From: Schleiferiaceae bacterium
Lineage (GTDB): Bacteria; Bacteroidota; Bacteroidia; Flavobacteriales; Schleiferiaceae
Reading direction: 5' to 3'
Assembly (NCBI GenBank): GCA_018401735.1
Contig: JAGYKI010000015.1
Location: forward strand, 1-64,000
DNA length: 64,000 bases
Part shown: positions 58,530 to 64,000 of the stretch, one piece after another
Numbering within the stretch: the first letter of the stretch is position 1
Layout: the number at the start of each line of letters is the position of its first letter
Notes under the pieces: model-generated
What the model was told of the DNA's origin: nothing
What the model saw: the letters and a program-made list of their open reading frames with translations, nothing else
Database searches by the model: none
Program-made: the position numbers and the translations under genes

Positions 58530-59284
58530 GGAACCAACGTCGCATTTTCAATGATCAAATCGTAATGATAACCAGCGCCAAAATCGCGATCTAAAACCAA
58601 TGTGCCTTTAATAGTAACTATATGTCCTGCTGGCACACCTTCCATTGAAGTGGCCACTAAATCGAAATCATCAAAACTACCATCCTTTAAATGTAGCCAG
58701 TTGCGATCCATAATGGCGGGATTAACCTTAACTACCTTAGCGGTAATTTGCACCTCCTTATTGGCATATTTATCAGAATTAGCCAATAAATCTTTAATTT
58801 TTATGGAACCCTCGCGGTTGTAATCGGCTTCTGAAACAGGATTCGACTGCTGTATGCCCACTAATTTATCAATACTACTGGCGCCCGCTGCTGGGGCATT
58901 TTGCGCTCTTAAATCCGACACTAAGTAAATCCGATCGAAGCTGCGATTAAACTCCGTGCTGAAATAGTCGGTTTTGTACAAACCATCACCGTAAATATAA
59001 GTTTCACCTTCAGCAAAGCTTCCCTTTATCGTGGCGATCCAATATTCATCTTCACCTTCTGAAACGCGTAAATAGGAGTAACGATCACTCTCTAAAATCT
59101 CTAATGCTTTTACCTGATGTTCCGCTTTGCTGCTGTTCGCTTCGTTTGACCCGGGCTTTTCAAAAATCGACTGGGCCGCTTGTTCCGCTTCCGGTGAATT
59201 CTGCTCTTCAATCTTCACGGGGCCATTCGAGCAGGCCATCATTCCACTTACTAGTAAAAGGCTTAGTAATTTTTTCTTCTTCAT
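58526..59284 (-). CDS. Lipoprotein with C-terminal OB-fold-like domain
   Basis: 252 aa. The signal ends in the lipobox 'SGMMACSN' (cysteine at about residue 18). A low-complexity linker (about 20-60) is followed by a first beta domain (about 60-125) and a C-terminal domain (about 160-252) in which 'EVQITAKVVKVNPAIMDRNWLHLKDG' (in part) and 'VTIKGTLVLDRDFGAGYHYDLIIE' (in part) match OB-fold proteins often found beside cytochrome genes. It lies between the barrel gene (1 base) and ccsBA (4-base overlap). A role in cytochrome maturation is inferred from position. Confidence 0.75.
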   Translation of the reverse strand: MKKKKLLSLLLVSGMMACSNGPVKIEEQNSPEAEQAAQSIFEKPGSNEANSSKAEHQVKALEILESDRYSYLRVSEGEDEYWIATIKGSFAEGETYIYGDGLYKTDYFSTEFNRSFDRIYLVSDLRAQNAPAAGASSIDKLVGIQQSNPVSEADYNREGSIKIKDLLANSDKYANKEVQITAKVVKVNPAIMDRNWLHLKDGSFDDFDLVATSMEGVPAGHIVTIKGTLVLDRDFGAGYHYDLIIENATLVP

Positions 59285-59285
59285 C

Positions 59286-60905
59286 TTAAAAATTAAATCT
59301 TTTTGTCAATCTTACATTTAATCGATAGGTGGTTTGTTGACCCGTTTTCGACATCTCTCCCAAAGTTCCTAAATCCCAGCCGCGCTTCAGTCTAAAGCTC
59401 ATTTCGGCGCCGTAATAAGCTTGGGCCGGTACCACAATTTCACGGGCAGTATAAAGATAGCTTAGGTAGCGGTAATACACCGCTGTATAAACTTTCCCAT
59501 TGCCAAAGTAATGCGAATATCGCGCTGAATTTACTTCACTGCGTAAGTAAAGCGTACTATTTAAATTAAAGCGATAACTAAAAGTTCCACCAATCCAAGG
59601 CACCCGATTAAAACTGATATAAGCTTGAATGTTTTCCCCTTGCTTACCAGCATTTTGCTGAAAACGAGAGTTATAGCTAAGGCCTAGATTGGTTCGTTTA
59701 CCAATTTTAAAATTAGAGCGAAGCCTTAAGCCTTGTCTTGCTTCTTGATTTGCCAATAGGCGCTCCACTTCCGTGTCGAAGGTCTCGAAAAATATAATTT
59801 GCCGGCGGGTATCATAGGACCCAAAAACTCGCCACCAATCCGTGATTTTCAAATTCGACGAAATAAATAGGGAGCTTAATTGTAATCCCGATTGAGCCGC
59901 GGCGGTATCGTAATTCTCGTATAAATCCACTTCCGTAGATGCGAATACATTGAGACGGGAGCCCATCTGATTAGACGCTTGTAGATAGATAAAGCGACGA
60001 TCTATCGCTCCTTGATTGCGTTGCTCTAAAAATCCTGCGGTAACTTGACTGCGAAATTTTTTACCCCCTTTATCAAGGCCTAGATAGGCACCATATTGAA
60101 AAAGACTGGTGTTAACCCCAAAGTTTTGGTAATCGGGACGAAAACCAGCTAAAACCCCTACAAAATATCCGTTTTTGTTATATTCACCTTGCAGTCCGTC
60201 TATAGCACCCAAAGAAGAAGCTTTGCGATTTATTTTACGGCCTATACTAAGTTCAAAATCTTCTTTCTTATAACTAAGTGCTAAATTGTAAGCATTAAAG
60301 CGGCGGTTATAGCCTCGATAATCGTCATACAGCCTGAGGTTTTCTTGGTAGTTAAAATAGCTTTCCAGCGAAAAGTTGCTTTCAGAGATATTGTCAATAT
60401 TGAAATTTACTCGTCCCACAAAACGGCTATTTCCCTGCTTCGTATTGTCAGGTGCAAAAATGGTATAGGATGCCGCACTAACGCGCGCATTTATTCTTTC
60501 CTTCTTTTCAAATTTCGGCTTCTCTTCGCTTTTGGTTTCCACTATGATCGTCGCACTTGTATCCCTTTTCTGCTCTGTCGTCTGAACTACCTCGACTACT
60601 TCTTCTTCCAATTCAATGGGAAGCAATTTTTTAAGAAAAAATGGCTGTCCCTTACTTAAAGTACAATCACCAATTTGCTTAGCAATACAAGATACCGAAG
60701 ACTTGTTAACTACCAGCAAGCAAGCTTGGGCTCCTAATTTTCCATCTTGGTAAAAAAGAGTATCGCCTTTTTCGATGGCTCTGGTATCTGCAAATCTTAT
60801 GTAAATATTATCACCTGAAATAAAACTTATTTCCCCTTTAATATTTTCCTGTGCCGCTAATGTAGCAGCAAAAAAAAGTAAGAAAAGGATGAGGCGCTTT
60901 TTCAT
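59286..60905 (-). CDS. Outer-membrane beta-barrel protein of the cytochrome operon
   Basis: 539 aa. A signal peptide (to about residue 18, 'ATLAAQ') leads to a small soluble beta domain (about 20-95) with three cysteines (about 62, 73, 80), then a Glu/Lys-rich linker (about 96-140). From about residue 140 to the end the protein is a series of about 20 alternating amphipathic strands with Tyr/Phe girdles and short turns, ending in the terminal Phe (LTKRFNF) expected of a barrel. It follows the 13-haem cytochrome gene by 2 bases. The layout fits the porin of a porin-cytochrome conduit; no specific family is recognised. Confidence 0.75.
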   Translation of the reverse strand: MKKRLILFLLFFAATLAAQENIKGEISFISGDNIYIRFADTRAIEKGDTLFYQDGKLGAQACLLVVNKSSVSCIAKQIGDCTLSKGQPFFLKKLLPIELEEEVVEVVQTTEQKRDTSATIIVETKSEEKPKFEKKERINARVSAASYTIFAPDNTKQGNSRFVGRVNFNIDNISESNFSLESYFNYQENLRLYDDYRGYNRRFNAYNLALSYKKEDFELSIGRKINRKASSLGAIDGLQGEYNKNGYFVGVLAGFRPDYQNFGVNTSLFQYGAYLGLDKGGKKFRSQVTAGFLEQRNQGAIDRRFIYLQASNQMGSRLNVFASTEVDLYENYDTAAAQSGLQLSSLFISSNLKITDWWRVFGSYDTRRQIIFFETFDTEVERLLANQEARQGLRLRSNFKIGKRTNLGLSYNSRFQQNAGKQGENIQAYISFNRVPWIGGTFSYRFNLNSTLYLRSEVNSARYSHYFGNGKVYTAVYYRYLSYLYTAREIVVPAQAYYGAEMSFRLKRGWDLGTLGEMSKTGQQTTYRLNVRLTKRFNF

Positions 60906-60907
60906 AA

Positions 60908-61924
60908 TTATTCAGTTCCGCGCGGATGGCAATTATAGCAAGCATTACTTTCAAAGCGATAGCCGCCTACATCATCATGCTCATTGCGCATTTCCGCCTC
61001 ATTACTATGCTCATGGCAATCGATACAACTAAAGAGGTTGTAGTTAGAACTGTTGGTATGACATTCCGTGCAAGAGTTCCAAACTCCCTCATGTCTGCCC
61101 GAGTATATCGGAAAATGATTGTCATCGTGCTGACGGTAACCTGCTGGTGCCCAGCCGGGGCTTAAACTATGACAAAGAGTACAATCGGTAGTAAATCCAG
61201 AAGCGCGATGATCGGGATTAGTGGCACTATTAAAGTCATCTAAATGGCAAGAGCTACAGTCAGAAGAAACATCGGCATAGTTGGTGGAGAGATGACAATC
61301 TATACAATCGACCCCATTATGTCCGCCAATTAAAGGAAAGAAATAGTGGAAATTTTCACCCCCCCAATCTTGTGAAATGGGCTCATGGCACTGGACACAA
61401 TCGGTACCAAAACCAGAAGCAATATGATTAGGGGTTTGGGTATTAAGGTATTCTTCTCGGTGACAGTCGATGCACTCGCTGCCTAAACGCTCCCAAGCTA
61501 AATTATTGGATGAGCGGTGACAATCGCTGCAGGAAATAACTGCGTGACTGCCTTCTAAAGGAAATCCGTTTTGTTCGTGCAGTTGCGGAATATCATTTAC
61601 CAACCAAGAGTTTTCATCGTGGCAACGCACGCAATCGTTTCCCACCGTCATTTGGTGCACGTCGCTATGGCAAGAAACGCAATTAGGATCGGCATCCGAA
61701 AACTCTAAAGTTTTGTGGCAATCCATGCAGTCTGTCATTTTATGTTGCCCCTCTAAGGCAAAACCTGTTTGGGCGTGATCCCAACTAATTTCACTTAATA
61801 TTAAAGACCAGCCATCATTATTATGACATTCCTTGCAGTCTATCTTAAAAGTCTCCCCGTGTGGGTTCTGAGCACTCAGTCCTAGGTGAACGATTAGTGC
61901 TAAGAAGAATGACAATCTATACAT
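60908..61924 (-). CDS. Exported 13-haem c-type cytochrome
   Basis: 338 aa with a signal peptide (to about residue 18, 'HLGLSAQ'). I count 13 CxxCH motifs between about residues 30 and 332. Copies of the module 'DHAQTGFALEGQHKMTDCMDCHK'-type (H..TGF.LEG.H....C..CH; at about 48, 115, 192 and 265) match those of the larger cytochrome upstream. Extra histidines between motifs can serve as distal ligands. Electron-transfer protein in the periplasm or at the outer membrane. Its start lies 25 bases inside the 20-haem gene, so translation is coupled. Confidence 0.92.
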   Translation of the reverse strand: MYRLSFFLALIVHLGLSAQNPHGETFKIDCKECHNNDGWSLILSEISWDHAQTGFALEGQHKMTDCMDCHKTLEFSDADPNCVSCHSDVHQMTVGNDCVRCHDENSWLVNDIPQLHEQNGFPLEGSHAVISCSDCHRSSNNLAWERLGSECIDCHREEYLNTQTPNHIASGFGTDCVQCHEPISQDWGGENFHYFFPLIGGHNGVDCIDCHLSTNYADVSSDCSSCHLDDFNSATNPDHRASGFTTDCTLCHSLSPGWAPAGYRQHDDNHFPIYSGRHEGVWNSCTECHTNSSNYNLFSCIDCHEHSNEAEMRNEHDDVGGYRFESNACYNCHPRGTE

Positions 61925-63534
61925 TGGAATTTTTCTATGTTATAATCGGTGGTGAAATCCCCGAAACTATTTTTAAGCTGACTCTTGTGGCACTCTTTAC
62001 AATCCACTTCAGCGTGTTTCCCTTCTAAAGGAAATTCGGTTTTGTTGTGATCGAAGAAACTCGCTTCCCACTCTTTAATATTATCGCTATGACACGTTTT
62101 ACAATCTGTAATACCTTCTTTTTCAAACTGATTACCGTGAATATTATCCTCTGTATGACAGCTATAACAATCGCTTGCTAAATCCTTAAATTCTTGACTA
62201 AAGCCCAGTTCTAAATTGGCATCTTCTTTAAAGTGACAAGAGCGGCAATCTGTTTCTTGATGTGCTAATTGAAGGGCAAAGTCGGTTTGATTATGATCAA
62301 AATCGATAGTAGTCCAATTTTCTACTTGATGACAAGCTTTACAATCATGACTCGGATAAAAAGTGCTATCTATAAAACCTTCATGAATATCAACGTGGCA
62401 TTCTATACAATTCGTACTATTAAATTTAAAAGTCCATCTTTTATCCTCATTGGGCTTGTGACAAGCAAAACAAGGCGTAGCCAAATGCGCCCCTTCTAAG
62501 GGATAGTCGCTCGAATCATGATCTTCTAAGCCATAGCTTGTGTAACTAAACTTTTCCTCTAAACTATGGCACTCTTTACAATCGGGTTTACTTAAATCGG
62601 GTTTAATGAATTCCCCCTCATGATAATCGTCGTGGCAATCTAAGCATTGGGCAAATGCAAGATCACGCTTATAATCTCCCCCAATATGGCATTCGGCACA
62701 GGAAACCCTTAAATGCTGCCCTTCTAAGGGATAATCGGTTAAACTATGATTGAATTTATTAGAAACCTTAATCTTCTGCCAAGAATTAATACTGTGGCAA
62801 TCGGTGCAAGAATTTCCAAATTTACCGTCATGCTGATCTTCGTGGCAATCGGTGCACTTAGCAAATATGATATCGCTAAACTGCTGAAACTCCCGCCCAT
62901 TACGCGTAGCTTTCTTATGACATTTTACACAATCTACCTCAACATGCGCACCTTTAAGAGGATAATCAGTTTTATTATGATCAAAGCCAATTAAAGTATT
63001 GAAATTATCAAAGCCGTGACAATCGGTACAAGAATTCCCCAAAGTGGTTTGATGGTAATCTACGTGGCAGCTTAAGCACGCCTGCTCCATTCCTAAAAAT
63101 GTACCCTCACGTTTTTTAATATCTGCGGAAGCAATAAAGTCCGGTTTGTGGCAATCGCGGCAGTCGATTTTACCATGTTCTCCTTTTAATTTATAGCCTG
63201 TTAAGTTATGGTCGAATTTTTCTTCATCTAAGCGAACGGAATTAAAATTAACTCCGTGATGCTCGCTATGGCAAGAAATGCACGATTTTGTTTTCACTTC
63301 GGTAGATGCGTGATAACCGCGATTGGTGTTAATCAGAAAGTCAAGCGTTTTATGACAATCGAGACAAAGCTGTTCCGAAACCTTCGCCCCTAATTCGTGG
63401 CACTTGGTGCAATTAGCCAAGCCCTCTAAATCGGCGTGCGCTTTAGATAGTTTCCCGGGCGAAAACTGGGCTGAAAGATTTATCCCGGCAAAAAGCAGGA
63501 TTGACAGTGTCGTTATTTCAACTAGCTTTTTCAA
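61900..63534 (-). CDS. Exported 20-haem c-type cytochrome with repeated modules
   Basis: 544 aa with a signal peptide (to about residue 22, 'GINLSAQF'). I count 20 CxxCH motifs from residue 42 to 541. Six modules of the form FDHNxTxYxLxGxHxxxxCxxCH begin at residues 107, 184, 261, 337, 412 and 494, a period of about 77, and most modules carry three CxxCH motifs. This is an elongated 'wire' layout of repeated trihaem units. It follows the oxidoreductase gene with a 4-base overlap and is the largest haem carrier of the operon. No lipobox is seen, so it is probably soluble in the periplasm. Confidence 0.93.
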   Translation of the reverse strand: MKKLVEITTLSILLFAGINLSAQFSPGKLSKAHADLEGLANCTKCHELGAKVSEQLCLDCHKTLDFLINTNRGYHASTEVKTKSCISCHSEHHGVNFNSVRLDEEKFDHNLTGYKLKGEHGKIDCRDCHKPDFIASADIKKREGTFLGMEQACLSCHVDYHQTTLGNSCTDCHGFDNFNTLIGFDHNKTDYPLKGAHVEVDCVKCHKKATRNGREFQQFSDIIFAKCTDCHEDQHDGKFGNSCTDCHSINSWQKIKVSNKFNHSLTDYPLEGQHLRVSCAECHIGGDYKRDLAFAQCLDCHDDYHEGEFIKPDLSKPDCKECHSLEEKFSYTSYGLEDHDSSDYPLEGAHLATPCFACHKPNEDKRWTFKFNSTNCIECHVDIHEGFIDSTFYPSHDCKACHQVENWTTIDFDHNQTDFALQLAHQETDCRSCHFKEDANLELGFSQEFKDLASDCYSCHTEDNIHGNQFEKEGITDCKTCHSDNIKEWEASFFDHNKTEFPLEGKHAEVDCKECHKSQLKNSFGDFTTDYNIEKFQCIDCHSS

Positions 63535-64000
63535 TGCTTCCTAACGATTTTACCAAATTTCTTATCCACCTCAATACCCGCTTTTTGTAAGAAGGAAATG
63601 GGTAATTCACCACCCGCAAAAATGTACACGCGATCATTTTGCAGGCGGATCTCTTCACCTTGCGCATCTGTGTAAACGATATCTTCTTTTCTAATTTCCT
63701 TGAGATTGCTACCTAATAAAAGCTTAATCTTACCCGCAGCTACGGCCGCATCTAAATTTGACTTATTTTGGGTCTTTATCCTCCCAAATTTCTCATTGCG
63801 GTAAGACAAGTGAACCTCATTATGATCCATTAATAGCATGGCAGACTCTACCGCGGAATCACCACCTCCAACAATTACAATTTTCTCGCCTTCAATGGTT
63901 TCAGGCTCTAATAAGCGATAGGCCACTTTGGTAGATTGCTCTCCTGGAATATTCAATTTACGCGGGGTACCTCTTCTACCGATGGCAATTAATACTTGTT
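63531..64000 (-). CDS. NAD(P)/FAD-dependent oxidoreductase (partial)
   Basis: The 3' part (about 156 codons) of a gene whose start lies beyond the window. Visible are 'LIAIGRRGTPRKLNIPGE', the end of the FAD-binding part, and a second Rossmann motif 'KIVIVGGGDSAVESAMLL', then 'RVYIFAGGELPISFLQKAG'. This is the thioredoxin reductase fold, but there is no CxxC just before the GGGDSA motif, so it is not a classical TrxB. Such proteins accept electrons from NAD(P)H, sometimes with an added 4Fe-4S domain that cannot be seen here. Its stop overlaps the 20-haem gene start by 4 bases (ATGA), so it belongs to the same operon. Confidence 0.85.
   Translation of the reverse strand, partial: QVLIAIGRRGTPRKLNIPGEQSTKVAYRLLEPETIEGEKIVIVGGGDSAVESAMLLMDHNEVHLSYRNEKFGRIKTQNKSNLDAAVAAGKIKLLLGSNLKEIRKEDIVYTDAQGEEIRLQNDRVYIFAGGELPISFLQKAGIEVDKKFGKIVRKH

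Noticed and set aside
61900..63534. Regularly spaced repeats that might suggest a CRISPR array
   Set aside because: The repeats are coding CxxCH modules of a multihaem cytochrome, about 230 bases apart and not identical in sequence.

Overview
The window is a 64 kb chromosomal segment of a Bacteroidota bacterium, most likely a marine-type Flavobacteriales lineage (Cryomorphaceae/Schleiferiaceae-like is a guess). Supporting signs are a type IX secretion (T9SS) plug protein, a kelch protein with a T9SS C-terminal sorting domain, DUF3667, DUF5606 and DUF4249-like proteins, a fused CcsBA cytochrome c biogenesis protein, TAnnTTTG promoter boxes close to start codons, and little Shine-Dalgarno signal. 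Coding density is high. I see no rRNA, tRNA, CRISPR array, prophage or intact insertion sequence.

Layout. 0-2.3 kb: T9SS plug end, DUF3667, Sua5. 2.3-3.9 kb: tatC-lptB (minus). 4.0-12.6 kb: a long plus-strand run of recQ, rfbC, lytic transglycosylase, a small membrane protein, mutL, two rhomboid proteases and an EEP hydrolase, followed by a barrel-like protein whose 5' end looks frameshifted. 13.9-21.3 kb: minus-strand peroxiredoxin, a TauE/methyltransferase/ZIP operon, and a symporter/lipoprotein/M14 peptidase operon. 21.3-22.0 kb: about 0.7 kb of noncoding DNA with degenerate repeats. 22.0-31.5 kb: lipoprotein, RlmL-like methyltransferase, priA, lysoplasmalogenase, M48 lipoprotein, hsp20, RluA, panB and a DUF4249-like lipoprotein. 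31.6-35.2 kb: a stress block of dnaK, two tandem thiol peroxidases and a thioredoxin. 35.2-38.7 kb: sixA-ppk1-ppx polyphosphate operon. 38.8-42.4 kb: def-TPR-DUF5606-mazG operon, yqgF and divergent dapD. 42.5-51.9 kb: DUF2892, corA, kelch/T9SS protein, MBL hydrolase, a conserved protein of unknown function, two class V PLP enzymes and a phosphohexomutase. 52.3-55.4 kb: TPR protein, DUF368, aroE.

55.4-64.0 kb is the most striking part. It is a tightly packed minus-strand operon running from an NAD(P)/FAD oxidoreductase (cut by the window end) through a 20-CxxCH cytochrome, a 13-CxxCH cytochrome, an outer-membrane beta-barrel and an OB-fold lipoprotein to CcsBA. Together these have the parts of an electron conduit: an NAD(P)H-linked flavoprotein, 33 predicted c-type haems in two exported proteins, a barrel, and the machinery that attaches the haems. 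That the parts work together is inference from gene order.

Regulatory sequence is unusually readable. At least a dozen TAnnTTTG boxes lie 7-60 bases before starts and several decide which start codon is correct. hsp20 and dnaK instead share a different motif (TGGYATA-N4-TTGACT), a candidate stress promoter. Strong hairpin terminators close most convergent or tandem units.
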